Below, piece after piece: positions 7,841 to 16,714 of a DNA stretch of 64,000 bases. Origin of the DNA: UBA2421 sp002343075 (lineage in GTDB: Bacteria > Planctomycetota > Phycisphaerae > Tepidisphaerales > Tepidisphaeraceae); the NCBI GenBank assembly GCA_937982565.1, contig CALJLN010000051.1, positions 35,564 to 99,563 of the forward strand. The letters are read 5' to 3'. The position numbers and the translations under genes were made by a program. Below the pieces are notes generated by a model. That model had not been told where the DNA came from. It was given only the letters and a program-made list of their open reading frames with translations, and searched no databases. Each line of letters starts with the position of its first letter. Within the stretch, counting starts at the first letter, position 1.

Positions 7841-8497
7841 TTACTTTCGACGACGAGCCACCAGACCCGCAGCGCCGATGGCCAGAAGGCCAAGGCCCGT
7901 GGGTTCCGGCACAACGCCAGCTTCAACGCCAGCGCCTGGAACGTCGTTGTATGCGTATTCAACCAAGCTGCGCGGCTGAGTTCCGAGACCGCCAGCGAGG
8001 CTGACACGACCCCACCCGAAGTGGGTCTGGCCGGTGTTCTCATTGAGGAACCGGAAGCCGAACAGGTTGTCCGACGAGTTCAGCGCGAACGTGGTCGACG
8101 CGGAGGTGGTGCCAGCCGTAGCCTGGAATGTGCTCGTGGCATCCACAATCGCGCCTGGCGTCAGGTTGGCTACAACGGTGCCCGAGGACACCACCATTGC
8201 CGAACCCGATGTTGCGCTGGTGAAGAAGTTCATGGCCGTGCTCGACCATGGATTGATATCCCAGCCGGGAACCGTGGAACCAGCGGTGCCCGGAGCGGGC
8301 AGGTTGTTGGCACCGGTCACCACGTTGAGATACAGCCCATTGGTGCTGGACGGGATGTTGAGGTTGACCACGCCGCTGTAAACCAGCGCCGCTTCGGCTT
8401 GCTGGGCGATGCCCAGGCCGGTGACAGCCGCTGCTGCGGCCCCGATCGCAGCGAAGTGCTTGTTGAGCTTCGCTGAAAGTGCTCTGTTCTCTGCCAT
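7841..8497 (-). CDS. Small secreted PEP-CTERM protein
   Basis: A 218-residue exported protein. It has an N-terminal signal peptide (hydrophobic FAAIGAAAAAVTGLGIA, cleavage likely after AEA), a beta-rich middle rich in Ser, Thr, Gly and Asn, and a C-terminal sorting tail: VPEPTGLG, a hydrophobic helix and the basic end ARRRK. PEP-CTERM proteins are processed by an exosortase and delivered to the surface or extracellular matrix; the exosortase is not in this window. A strong GGAAGGGAG ribosome-binding site precedes the ATG and an intrinsic terminator follows, so it is a single-gene unit, probably highly expressed. Confidence 0.9.
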   Translation of the reverse strand: MAENRALSAKLNKHFAAIGAAAAAVTGLGIAQQAEAALVYSGVVNLNIPSSTNGLYLNVVTGANNLPAPGTAGSTVPGWDINPWSSTAMNFFTSATSGSAMVVSSGTVVANLTPGAIVDATSTFQATAGTTSASTTFALNSSDNLFGFRFLNENTGQTHFGWGRVSLAGGLGTQPRSLVEYAYNDVPGAGVEAGVVPEPTGLGLLAIGAAGLVARRRK

Positions 8498-9092
8498 AAT
8501 CTAACTCCCTTCCTCTTTGCGAGGAAAAAAACGGATGTGCGGGGGAGGTTTCATTCCCTGTATACCTTCTGGCAAGGCACACCGGTTGTGGTTTCTCCCC
8601 GAAACCAATCATCTTTCGACCCGCAACATGCGGAGACGTGCGAAAAGTTCGATCTGCTTCACGCAAGGTTGAGTACGCCTTGCCAGTATTCAGCGCCTTG
8701 AACGCCGATCGGGTTTGATCCGATCGCATCACAGTTGGGCCACAGTTGAGCCATGGTTGAGCCACGGTCGCGTCACAAGCGAGCCACAGCCGCACCAGCA
8801 AGCGTGAAGCTTCAAAATCCTAATTTGCCTTCTAACTCTCTTCCCCGGGCCGATATGTCGATCACTCACTGCCCGGATGAAATGTAATCTAGACCATAAC
8901 CCAGCGGTTAGCCGATGTCTAGGAAAATCTTCCAATAAACCCACTTTCATTATCACCCCGGAATCGGCCTTTGCGGCCCCCTTGGCGGCTTGATCTACCG
9001 GCGGCGCTGCCTACACTCCCGGTCGGGCCATGTTTTCGCCACTCGGAAGGGGCGTTTTCTGGCTGTTTTTTAACGAAATCAGGAGCCTTCAC
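8498..9092. other. Intergenic region between divergent genes
   Basis: No convincing gene lies in these roughly 600 bases. They hold the upstream region of the PEP-CTERM gene (minus strand), including an 11-bp tandem repeat at 8730-8806, and the upstream region of the oxidoreductase (plus strand). Confidence 0.6.
8730..8806. repeat. 11-bp degenerate tandem repeat, about 6-7 units
   Basis: Consecutive 11-base units read CACAGTTGGGC, CACAGTTGAGC, CATGGTTGAGC, CACGGTCGCGT, CACAAGCGAGC and CACAGCCGCAC, followed by a poorer copy. The period is close to one turn of the helix. It lies 230-310 bp upstream of the PEP-CTERM start. Confidence 0.7.
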
Positions 9093-10145
9093 TTGGCTAA
9101 AGCGATGCGTATTGCGTTCATCGGTTCTGGGGGAATTGCACGGACTTACATCAAATATATGAAGAAATTCGAGGGTTTGGAGGTGGTCGCCGCCGCCGAT
9201 CCTGCCGTCGCGAGCCTCGAAGCCTTTGCCGCCGATGTGCCCGGCGTGGTCACATACGACGATTACCACAAAATGTTGAAGCAGACCAAGGACCTGGATC
9301 TGGTTTGCGTCTGCTCTCCCAACGGTGCCCACGCCGACAACACCCTCGCGGCGTTGCGTGCGGGGGTGAATGTGGTGGTGGAAAAGCCCATGGCGATGAA
9401 CGCTGCGGAGTGTCAGAAGATGATCGACACCGCCAAGCGCGCCCGCAAAGAGCTGATCGTCGGCTTTCAGTTCCGGTTTGATCCGCGCACGGAGATGATT
9501 CGCCGGCAAGTGGCCGAGGGGCACTTTGGCAAGGTGCTCTACGTCCGCTGTCAGGCGCTGCGCCGCCGGGGCATTCCCAACTGGGGCGTTTTCGGCCGGA
9601 AAGACCTGCAAGGCGGCGGGCCGATGATCGATATCGGCGTGCACTGCCTGGAAATGGCCCACTACGCCATCGGCAGCCCGCGCCCCGTGAGCGCCACCGG
9701 CAACTGCTGGACGTATCACGGCAACAAGAAGAGCGACATCGCCAGCATGTGGCCCAACTGGGATTATAAGACCTACACCGTCGAAGACCTTGCGGTTGGG
9801 ATGATTCGGTTTGATTCGGGGACCATGCTCAATATCGAAGCCAGCTTTGTTGCCCACATCGAGAAGGACGTGTGGACATTCCAGCTCATGGGCGAGAAAG
9901 GCGGCGCGAGCTGGGAGCCGACTTTGCTCTTTACCGATCACAATGGCTACATGGTAAACATGGCCCCCGGCTGGATCGGCGCCGGCGGGTGGGATGTGAT
10001 CTGGGAGCAGAAAATCAAGCACTTTGTTGAGGTTATTCGAGAGGGAAAACCCAATCGCGCGCCCGGAGAACACGGGCTGATGGTGCAGAAAATGCTCGAC
10101 GGCGTCTACGCCAGCGCCGCTTCGGGCAAGGAAGTGCGGGTTTAG
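9093..10145 (+). CDS. Gfo/Idh/MocA family NAD(P)-dependent oxidoreductase
   Basis: A 350-residue sugar- or inositol-type dehydrogenase of the Gfo/Idh/MocA family. The N-terminal Rossmann domain has GSGGIA near residue 11, followed by the conserved NVVVEKPMAMNAAE with the EKP lysine. The C-terminal alpha/beta domain has the catalytic-type MIDIGVHCLEMAHYAIG (D-x3-H). The substrate is unknown. I choose the TTG at 9093 because AGGAG lies 7 bases upstream; the next ATG at 9105 would sit too far from it, and an upstream ATG at 9030 would add an unconserved leader. It is followed 105 bp later by the secretion genes but is probably a separate function. Confidence 0.85.
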   Translation: MAKAMRIAFIGSGGIARTYIKYMKKFEGLEVVAAADPAVASLEAFAADVPGVVTYDDYHKMLKQTKDLDLVCVCSPNGAHADNTLAALRAGVNVVVEKPMAMNAAECQKMIDTAKRARKELIVGFQFRFDPRTEMIRRQVAEGHFGKVLYVRCQALRRRGIPNWGVFGRKDLQGGGPMIDIGVHCLEMAHYAIGSPRPVSATGNCWTYHGNKKSDIASMWPNWDYKTYTVEDLAVGMIRFDSGTMLNIEASFVAHIEKDVWTFQLMGEKGGASWEPTLLFTDHNGYMVNMAPGWIGAGGWDVIWEQKIKHFVEVIREGKPNRAPGEHGLMVQKMLDGVYASAASGKEVRV

Positions 10146-10250
10146 ACGCCGATCGGTGGCCGAAAGCCGCCCGTCGGCTGCATTTTGCTGGACATTGGCT
10201 ACAATCCTGTGGTTCGGTTTGCTTTCGGCCTTTTGTAAGAGGGTACGTCC

Positions 10251-11525
10251 ATGCCGTTATATGCGTATGAAGCCATGAATTCGTCCGGGCAAGAGGTGAA
10301 GGACGAGATTGAGGCGTCGAGCAACGAAGATGCGATCGCAAAGATCCGCGGCAAGGGTTATTTCCCCACCAAGGTCAAGGAAAAGGCCGGCAAGAAGAAC
10401 GTCAAGAAGAAAAAGGCCGAGGAAAACCAGCCGCTTACCAAGAAGCGGAAAATGCCGTTTGCCATCGGCGGGGTGAATCAGAAGACGCTGGTGACGTTCA
10501 CCCGGCAGTTGTCCACGCTTCAGGACGCGGGCCTGCCCATCCTTCGCTCGCTTCAGATTCTCGAACAACAGCAGAAGCCCGGGCTGATGAAGGCCGTCAT
10601 CGGAGGGGTGGCCGACGAAGTGGAAGGCGGCGGAACCCTTTCCGACGCGATGGCCCAGTATCCGAAGGCGTTCAACAAGCTTTACGTCAACATGATCAAT
10701 GCCGGTGAGGCCGGCGGTGTGCTCGATATCATTCTCAACCGCCTGGCCGACTTCATGGAAAAGGCCGCCAAGCTCAAGAAAAAGGTCATCGGCGCGATGA
10801 TCTACCCGGCGGTGGTTATCTTCATCGCCGTCGCCATCGTCACCATGATCCTTATTTTCGTGGTGCCGAAATTCAAGGAAATCTTTAAGGATTTCAAGCT
10901 CGAACTGCCCGGTGTGACGCAGGTGCTCATTAACATCAGCACTTTCATGGCCGAGCAATATGGGTGGGCCTACATACTCTTCGGCCCGATCGTGCTCGTG
11001 CTAGCCTGGCGGCTCATCCGCATGAGCGAAGGCGGCCGCTACTTCAGTGACGCCGTGCTGCTAAAAATCCCTATTTTGGGCGGCATTCTCGGCAAAACGT
11101 CGATCGCGCGCTTTACCCGCACACTCGGCACGCTCATCAGCGCCGGCGTGCCGATTCTCGATGCCATCAACATCACCCGCGAAACCTGCGGCAACGAAGT
11201 CTATGCCCGCGCGCTGGGCAAGGTGCACGATGCAATCCGCGAAGGCGAAAGCATGGCCGATCCGCTGCGCGCCACCAAGGTGTGTGACGCGATCGTCGTC
11301 AACATGATCGACGTCGGCGAGGAAACCGGCGACCTCGACAAGATGCTGATGAAGATCGCCGACAACTACGACAACGACGTCGATGTGCTCGTCGGCTCGC
11401 TCATCAGCATTCTCGAACCCGTGATGGTCGTCGTGCTCGGCGTGATCGTCGGGTTCATCGTTATCGCGCTGTTCATGCCCATGGTGTCGCTCATTCAGGG
11501 CATCAGCGGCCCGGGTAAGAAGTAG
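10251..11525 (+). CDS. Type II secretion/type IV pilus inner-membrane platform protein (GspF/PilC)
   Basis: A 424-residue polytopic protein that forms the inner-membrane platform around which the secretion ATPase drives pseudopilus assembly. It has the two-fold GspF layout: an N-terminal cytoplasmic piece (MPLYAYEAMNSSGQEV), a first T2SSF domain (VTFTRQLSTLQDAGLPILRSL) followed by membrane segments at about 180-205 and 230-255, then a second T2SSF domain (ARFTRTLGTLISAGVPILDAI) and a last membrane helix near the C-terminus. A GAGGG ribosome-binding sequence precedes the ATG. It leads a run of pseudopilin genes on the same strand; the ATPase and secretin are missing from the window. Confidence 0.93.
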   Translation: MPLYAYEAMNSSGQEVKDEIEASSNEDAIAKIRGKGYFPTKVKEKAGKKNVKKKKAEENQPLTKKRKMPFAIGGVNQKTLVTFTRQLSTLQDAGLPILRSLQILEQQQKPGLMKAVIGGVADEVEGGGTLSDAMAQYPKAFNKLYVNMINAGEAGGVLDIILNRLADFMEKAAKLKKKVIGAMIYPAVVIFIAVAIVTMILIFVVPKFKEIFKDFKLELPGVTQVLINISTFMAEQYGWAYILFGPIVLVLAWRLIRMSEGGRYFSDAVLLKIPILGGILGKTSIARFTRTLGTLISAGVPILDAINITRETCGNEVYARALGKVHDAIREGESMADPLRATKVCDAIVVNMIDVGEETGDLDKMLMKIADNYDNDVDVLVGSLISILEPVMVVVLGVIVGFIVIALFMPMVSLIQGISGPGKK

Positions 11526-11558
11526 CTGGTTACGAATTGGGCTTCGATTTGAAACACC

Positions 11559-11634
11559 AAGCTCACTAAGAACACGAAGAAGATAGAAGGAAGATAGAAG
11601 CTTGTCTCATAATCTTTGTGAGCTTAGTGAGCTT
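11559..11634. repeat. 12-bp inverted repeat in the GspF-pseudopilin gap
   Basis: AAGCTCACTAAG at 11559-11570 and its complement CTTAGTGAGCTT at 11623-11634 are separated by about 50 A/G-rich bases. It could fold into a long-loop hairpin in the mRNA or be a remnant of a small repeat element. Confidence 0.45.
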
Positions 11635-11746
11635 CGTGGTTAACAAAAGTCTTCGGCGGTGTGATCAAGCCCAGGAGTCTGTTCCGGCAAGTTTGCACAC
11701 TGTTTGCACAGTGGGTGTAGCCGTGATGATTTCGATGAGGTATGCA

Positions 11747-12850
11747 ATGGAGAATTCAATCCGTAACCTTAAATCTGAACCCCGAGGCGGATTCACCCTG
11801 GTGGAATTGCTGATCGTCATCGGCATCATCGTGCTGTTGATCGGCATCACCATTCCCGTCGTGGGCAGAGTGAAAAGCGCCGCGCAGGAGGCCGACACCA
11901 AGGGCCTGATTCAGGCACTCGATGGTGCGATTCAGAATTATTACAGCAATTTCAAGGCCTATCCGGGGCCGATTCCCGATCGACTGGTCTACTACCAGGC
12001 CGCCACCGGCACCAGTTTCGGCTTCCCAGGCGGATTCAAAATCACCCAATCGCCGGGAAGCGGGTTTGACACTTCGGCAACCAACGAAACAAACTTGCAC
12101 CAGAACATCACCGGCACCGAGAATCTCGTGCTCGGCCTGCTCGGCGGGCTGAAGCTCAACACCTCGGCCACGCCGGTCGCGCTGGAATATGATCCCACCC
12201 TTGTCGGCAACGGCCCGGCCAGCCTCAACCCGGCCAACCCCAAACGCTATGGCGCGCTTGGCGACCCGAACAACCTTTCCTGGCGGACCGAAAACGGCCT
12301 GAAAACAGGCAAATTCAAGGATGACACCGGCACCGAGGCAACCGATACCATCATCCCCGAATTCGTCGATAAATTCAGCAGCGGGCCTATGCCGATTCTT
12401 TATCTGCGCGCTCGTCAGGGCGCAAAGAAAACCACCGCCGCCAGCGTCGCGCCGACGATCGACGACAACGGCGTGATCAACCAGTGGGATCAGTACGACG
12501 CGCCACAGCAGTACGACCTTGCCCAGGTTTTCGGCTACACACGGCCCGACACCCTTGGCAATTCCATCGGCGTCGGCAGGGTGATCAAACCGGGCGAGTA
12601 CAAGAACAATCCGCCGGGCGCAACCCCCGAGCAAAGGCCGCACGGTCTTCGGAGCGTGGGGGTGGCGCGCACGCTTGATAAGTCTGATGTCACCAACTAC
12701 CAGTATCCCTACGACGCCTACCCGTATTTCCAAAGCCCCGAGTCGCCCAATACCGCGCGAAACAAGGACGGGTTCATTCTCATCAGCGCCGGAAAGGATC
12801 GCGTGTATGGCACCAATGACGACATCACCAACTTCGGTCCCGTACGCTGA
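11747..12850 (+). CDS. Type II secretion pseudopilin, GspG-like (1 of 7)
   Basis: A 367-residue prepilin-like protein. The short basic leader ends in RGG, followed by the methylation motif FTLVELLIVIG and a single membrane helix of about 20 residues. The large periplasmic part ends with SAGKDRVYGTNDDIT, the type of Ca-binding C-terminal loop seen in GspG major pseudopilins, but the protein is more than twice the usual GspG length of about 140 residues. The ATG at 11747 has GATGAGG 6 bases upstream; earlier in-frame starts give an overlong leader. The next pseudopilin gene follows within about 25 bp. Confidence 0.87.
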   Translation: MENSIRNLKSEPRGGFTLVELLIVIGIIVLLIGITIPVVGRVKSAAQEADTKGLIQALDGAIQNYYSNFKAYPGPIPDRLVYYQAATGTSFGFPGGFKITQSPGSGFDTSATNETNLHQNITGTENLVLGLLGGLKLNTSATPVALEYDPTLVGNGPASLNPANPKRYGALGDPNNLSWRTENGLKTGKFKDDTGTEATDTIIPEFVDKFSSGPMPILYLRARQGAKKTTAASVAPTIDDNGVINQWDQYDAPQQYDLAQVFGYTRPDTLGNSIGVGRVIKPGEYKNNPPGATPEQRPHGLRSVGVARTLDKSDVTNYQYPYDAYPYFQSPESPNTARNKDGFILISAGKDRVYGTNDDITNFGPVR

Positions 12851-12875
12851 TCGACGGTCGCCCGCGGGTCGCCCG

Positions 12876-13952
12876 GTGCGATTTTCCGTGCGATTTTTAG
12901 TGGGTGGCGGCTTTACGTTGATCGAGCTGCTCGTGGTCGTGCTCATCATCGCGCTGCTGGCAGGGATGGTGCTCGTCGCGGTCAATGCGGTGAGCAAGTC
13001 GGGCGCCAGCACCAAGGCCAAGGCCGATCTGCAATCAATCGCCACGGCGCTCGAAGCGTATAAGCAGGATTTTGGGAGTTATCCGCTGGTCACCACGCCC
13101 AACACCGGCGCTGCGGTATTGTGCAAGGCGCTGCTCGGGCCAAGCCCGAAAACAAAGGCAACCGGGCCATTCGAGGCTGGCGAGATGTATCAGGCCGCGT
13201 ACACCGAACCGTCGCTTCCGCCGCAACCTTATGTCGCGCTGGTTTCGGCCCCAATGGGCACACCATCCGGCGCGCAGGGCCTGGATGACGATTGGGCTCC
13301 CATCAGCAATCTCGACGGCAACGACGGCCAATTCCCTGATTATCGCGAGAACGGGTTTCGTGTCGGGCAAAAGGTGATTGATGTGAACCCCGCGGTGCCA
13401 GGTTCGGGGCGCCCCGGCGGGAAGGTCTTCGGGCCTTACGTCCAACCCGAAAAGTTCAAGGTTAACAAAGACACCCTCTTCTTCGTCGATGCCGGCGGGA
13501 AGCCGATTCTTTACTTCCCCGCAGCGACCAACAGGCCAAAACTCTCAACGCCCGAGAGCGGCAGCGCCCCGATCAGCAACGGCGGTTACGTCGGTGCTGG
13601 CCCCGGCGGGCTGTTTAATGCCCACAACAACGCCCGGTTCTTCATCCGCAAAACCCCTCTCGGCACCGATATCGATGAAGCCAACGCGGTCAAACGCATC
13701 CGCGCTTTCCTCGGCGATTACGGCCTCGACGGCGCGATCAACAAGCAAGGCACCATGGAAACCGACCCCGGCGGGGCCGAGACGCTCAGCTACATCCTCT
13801 GGACCGCCGGGCCTGATGGCAATTTTGGGCCGAACGTGCCGACCGATTCGCTCGCCACCAACCCGCTCAACCTCAATCCCTCCGACGCCGCCGACTGGAA
13901 AGTTAACGCCCAGGCCGTCGCCGCGTGTGATGATGTGTCGAATGTGCGGTGA
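12876..13952 (+). CDS. Type II secretion pseudopilin (2 of 7)
   Basis: About 358 residues. GGG-FTLIELLVVVLIIALLAG is a textbook prepilin cleavage and membrane segment, and TAGPDGNFGPN near the end resembles the GspG calcium loop. Start choice is weak: GTG codons at 12876, 12888 and 12900 are all in frame and none has a good ribosome-binding site; 12876 gives a 12-residue basic leader (MRFSVRFLVGGG). In-frame ATGs further upstream would overlap the preceding gene. Confidence 0.83.
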   Translation: MRFSVRFLVGGGFTLIELLVVVLIIALLAGMVLVAVNAVSKSGASTKAKADLQSIATALEAYKQDFGSYPLVTTPNTGAAVLCKALLGPSPKTKATGPFEAGEMYQAAYTEPSLPPQPYVALVSAPMGTPSGAQGLDDDWAPISNLDGNDGQFPDYRENGFRVGQKVIDVNPAVPGSGRPGGKVFGPYVQPEKFKVNKDTLFFVDAGGKPILYFPAATNRPKLSTPESGSAPISNGGYVGAGPGGLFNAHNNARFFIRKTPLGTDIDEANAVKRIRAFLGDYGLDGAINKQGTMETDPGGAETLSYILWTAGPDGNFGPNVPTDSLATNPLNLNPSDAADWKVNAQAVAACDDVSNVR

Positions 13953-13955
13953 GGA

Positions 13956-13991
13956 AGAGACGAAGCTGCAGCGCGACGGAGTGACGAAGCG
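13956..13991 (+). repeat. Degenerate GCGACGAA-type octamer repeat after pseudopilin 2
   Basis: GAGACGAAG, GCGACGGAG and TGACGAAGCG repeat the same octamer theme found at three other pseudopilin gene junctions. It starts four bases after the stop codon. Confidence 0.5.
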
Positions 13992-14047
13992 AAATCCGTG
14001 CCGTGCGGCTGCTGGCGTCATCGCTTTGTCGCCACTACCTCCAGATC

Positions 14048-14635
14048 ATGCACCGCTTCTCTCCCCACTCCCGTCTCTTCGTCGCTTCGTCGCTACGTCG
14101 CTGCGTCGCTCCGTCGCTTCTCCCCCGCCGCCGCGCCTTTACCCTCATCGAAGTCCTCGTCACCATTGCTGCGCTGATCATTATTATGGGACTTGCCGTC
14201 AGCCTCGCCCGGGAGGTGCGGCGGCGGAGTGCGGATGGGGTTACCCGCGAACTGCTTACCGAGCTGGAAACCACCATCCGACGCTACCAGCAACAGCATG
14301 CCGGCACGCTCCCGGCAGTCGCGCCGCTCATCAGCACGCCCGAGCCGGGCGACCCGGCCACCCTCGGCAGGGCCGCACGCAGGAATAACGAAGATTTCGT
14401 CCTCGCCATCCGCACCGGCGGGGGGTTTATTGATGAGCTGTTCGCCCAACTTCCGAGAAGCATGTATGACGACCAAACCCTTCGCGATGCCTGGGGCAGC
14501 CCCATCGTTTTCATGCCCTCGATGCACCCTGCGATCGGAATGGCCGACGACAACCGCCCGTTCTTCGTAAGTGCAGGCCCAGACGGCAATTACCTCACCC
14601 GTGACGACAACCTGTATTCGTATGAAGGGAGGTAG
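14048..14635 (+). CDS. Type II secretion pseudopilin (3 of 7)
   Basis: A 195-residue protein. After an unusually long, Arg/Ser-rich leader encoded by a tandem octamer repeat (SSLRRCVAPSLLPRRRA) comes FTLIEVLVTIAALIIIMG, the prepilin N-terminal helix. The C-terminus reads SAGPDGNYLTRDDNLYSYE, a GspG-type calcium loop. The residue before the cleavage site appears to be Ala rather than Gly (RRRA-F), which would be atypical for prepilin peptidase. The ATG at 14048 is the nearest clear start; an in-frame start at 14003 is possible. Confidence 0.78.
   Translation: MHRFSPHSRLFVASSLRRCVAPSLLPRRRAFTLIEVLVTIAALIIIMGLAVSLAREVRRRSADGVTRELLTELETTIRRYQQQHAGTLPAVAPLISTPEPGDPATLGRAARRNNEDFVLAIRTGGGFIDELFAQLPRSMYDDQTLRDAWGSPIVFMPSMHPAIGMADDNRPFFVSAGPDGNYLTRDDNLYSYEGR
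14072..14119 (+). repeat. Six-copy octamer tandem repeat CGTCGCTN
   Basis: Five consecutive CGTCGCT octamers with last base T, A, G, C, T occupy 14080-14119, preceded by one imperfect copy CGTCTCTT. It lies inside the prepilin leader of pseudopilin 3 and is in the opposite orientation to the copies at 15702 and 18167. Confidence 0.85.
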
Positions 14636-14637
14636 CG

Positions 14638-14770
14638 GTGGGCAGTGGCAGTGGGCAGTCGGCGGTCGGCAGAGGGCGGGAAAGAGGGGATTGCCACGTT
14701 CCGCCCCGTTTCACCCTCGACCCCGCGTTCTCTCCGCTCTCTGCTTTCCGCTCTCTGCTCTCGGCTTCCT
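14638..14770 (+). repeat. Simple-repeat tract between pseudopilins 3 and 4
   Basis: A GGGCAGT/GGCAGT-type tract (14638-14676) is followed by a pyrimidine-rich CTCTGCT/TTCCGCT-type tract up to about 14770. No gene is convincing here, although one frame stays open into the next pseudopilin. Confidence 0.55.
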
Positions 14771-14839
14771 CCCCTCCGTGCACTGCCTTCGCGACGAGAC
14801 ATCGCGTACCATACGCAGGCAATGAAAGAGCGAGCAATT

Positions 14840-15664
14840 ATGCGTAAACCCAGTGGTTTCACGATGATAGAGATTCTGGTGGCGATGGCGATTCTCGTCA
14901 TCCTCATCGGAATTGTCGCCGTTACCTTCACGGGCATCACCCGCGGGGCGAAGCAGCGCGAGACCAAGGTGCGCATGGAATCGCTCAAAGCCATGCTCTC
15001 CGAACTCGAAGCCCTCGGCGGGCTTAAGAGCCAGCCGAGCGTGATGTGGGTCGGCGGGTCGCCTCCCTCGCAATACAACTACGACAAAACCGCCACCGCG
15101 GAGTCGCCCATCGACATCTGGCGCGACGGCGATCCCTCATCCCACGCGCCCGACGAACCGCTCCTGCCCGCGCCCGCGCCGGGCAATGTCTCGCTCGACA
15201 TCTTCCAGGCCGGCACAACCGCCACGCGCGACCGGTCGGCCCACTCGACCATTCTCAATACACAGATTGCCATGGGCCTGATGCTCAAGGCCCCCAACAA
15301 CGCCAGCGCCCTCGAACGACTGCCCAAGAACGCGATCATGGAAGCCCCGGGCAAAGACCCAAGTATCCCCGCAGGCAGCCACGGACTGTTCACGCACCAG
15401 GCCGCTGGCAATCGCAAATCGCCGTTGCGCCCCGCGATTCTGGTCGATGCCTGGAACAACCCCATCATCCTCGTCCCGGCGGCGGGGCTGCGCGGGATAG
15501 CCTTGAAGGCAGGCGGCACCGATCAAGTCATCACCAGCGCAGGAGTCTTCCCGTACAGCACCAACTACCGCACCCCCGCCAACGCCCGCCCGTTCTTCGC
15601 CAGCGCCGGCCCCGACGGAGATTTCACCACCGGCGATGACAATGTTTATTCGTTTGAGGAATGA
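14840..15664 (+). CDS. Type II secretion pseudopilin (4 of 7)
   Basis: A 274-residue protein with a short classical leader MRKPSG followed by FTMIEILVAMAILVILIG. The C-terminus SAGPDGDFTTGDDNVYSFEE repeats the GspG-type calcium loop of its neighbours. The ATG at 14840 is chosen for the leader length and a GAG element 5 bases upstream; ATG 14822 is also in frame. A much longer frame extends into the simple-repeat tract upstream and is unlikely to be translated. It overlaps the next ATG by a few bases. Confidence 0.86.
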   Translation: MRKPSGFTMIEILVAMAILVILIGIVAVTFTGITRGAKQRETKVRMESLKAMLSELEALGGLKSQPSVMWVGGSPPSQYNYDKTATAESPIDIWRDGDPSSHAPDEPLLPAPAPGNVSLDIFQAGTTATRDRSAHSTILNTQIAMGLMLKAPNNASALERLPKNAIMEAPGKDPSIPAGSHGLFTHQAAGNRKSPLRPAILVDAWNNPIILVPAAGLRGIALKAGGTDQVITSAGVFPYSTNYRTPANARPFFASAGPDGDFTTGDDNVYSFEE

Positions 15665-15666
15665 GC

Positions 15667-16704
15667 ATGAGGAAGATCAGCGACAAAGCGATGCTTGAAA
15701 GAGCGACGAAGCGACGAAGCGACGGAGCGACGAAGGGAAGCCATTTCCCTGCGTCCCCTTGTCGCTTCTCCCTCCGCCGCGCCGCCTTCTCCCTCGTCGA
15801 ACTTCTCGTCGTCATCGGCCTGATTGTCGTCATCATGGGACTGGCCCTGCCGGCGTTTAACTTCATCACCGGGTCGCGCAGTGTTGATGGCGCTACCAAC
15901 GTCGTCTCGGCCTTCATCGGAAGAGCCCGCGGCGAGGCGCTGACATCGCAGCGGACCACCGGCGTGTTTTTCTACATTGATCCGGCCACCGAACGCAGGG
16001 CCATGGCCATCGTGCAGGCAACCGACCCGCGCACGCAGGACACCGTCCGCGGCGATTTTGATGTCTGGCTTGACCTGCTCGATTCCGAGCCGATTTTCCT
16101 GCCCAACGGAATCGACGTGCAACTGGTCAACGACGGCACTCGCGCCGGAGTCACCGTCGGTACCGATCGCTATCTCGGGTTTAACACCCGAATGCTCCAG
16201 CACAGCGAAACCGGCGATAACGTCAGCGAATACGTCACCGCTGTGCAGTACGGAGGGGTGATTCTCTTCGACGGCAGCGGCCGGCTCATCTCCCAGTCGT
16301 ACGGCTTCCGCGGATTAAGCGACGCCCGCAGCGGTGCCACCGTCGGCACGCGCCTCACGCGCATGGGCTCACTGCTCAGCAAAACGCTCTCGAACAATGC
16401 CGACTTTGATCAGACCAGCCCCATCTTCACCGGCAATGGCGCGCCCGCGAAAGACATGACCCCCACCGAGCGCACCGGCGAAGGCGGCACGCCCGTGCGC
16501 AGCGCGCTCGGGCTGGTGCTGGTCGATCTGGAACAGTTCAAGAATCAGTCCGAAGGCAGCCCCGGCGATCCGCAAATCACCGCGGCCACGTCGCCCGGTG
16601 CGTATGGACTTTCGCTTGAAGAAAATGAAGAAAAATGGCTCGACGAAAACGCCACGCCGATGCTCATCAACCGCTACAACGGGACTGTGGTGAAAGGACA
16701 ATGA
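15667..16704 (+). CDS. Type II secretion pseudopilin, GspH/FimT-like (5 of 7)
   Basis: A 345-residue protein. A 40-residue leader contains the repeat-encoded ATKRRSDGATK; it is followed by FSLVELLVVIGLIVVIMG and a GspH-like stretch (RSVDGATNVVSAFIGRARGEA, SQRTTGVFF), the usual start of minor pseudopilins of the GspH/FimT type. GAGGA lies 6 bases before the ATG at 15667; an ATG at 15661 overlaps the previous stop. The cleavage position is RRAA-F, again without the usual Gly. Confidence 0.83.
   Translation: MRKISDKAMLERATKRRSDGATKGSHFPASPCRFSLRRAAFSLVELLVVIGLIVVIMGLALPAFNFITGSRSVDGATNVVSAFIGRARGEALTSQRTTGVFFYIDPATERRAMAIVQATDPRTQDTVRGDFDVWLDLLDSEPIFLPNGIDVQLVNDGTRAGVTVGTDRYLGFNTRMLQHSETGDNVSEYVTAVQYGGVILFDGSGRLISQSYGFRGLSDARSGATVGTRLTRMGSLLSKTLSNNADFDQTSPIFTGNGAPAKDMTPTERTGEGGTPVRSALGLVLVDLEQFKNQSEGSPGDPQITAATSPGAYGLSLEENEEKWLDENATPMLINRYNGTVVKGQ
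15678..15733 (+). repeat. Octamer tandem repeat AGCGACGA in the leader of pseudopilin 5
   Basis: Four consecutive units at 15702-15733 (AGCGACGA, AGCGACGA, AGCGACGG, AGCGACGA), with two weaker units from 15678. This is the reverse complement of the family at 14080. Confidence 0.85.
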
Positions 16705-16714
16705 GGAAGAAACG

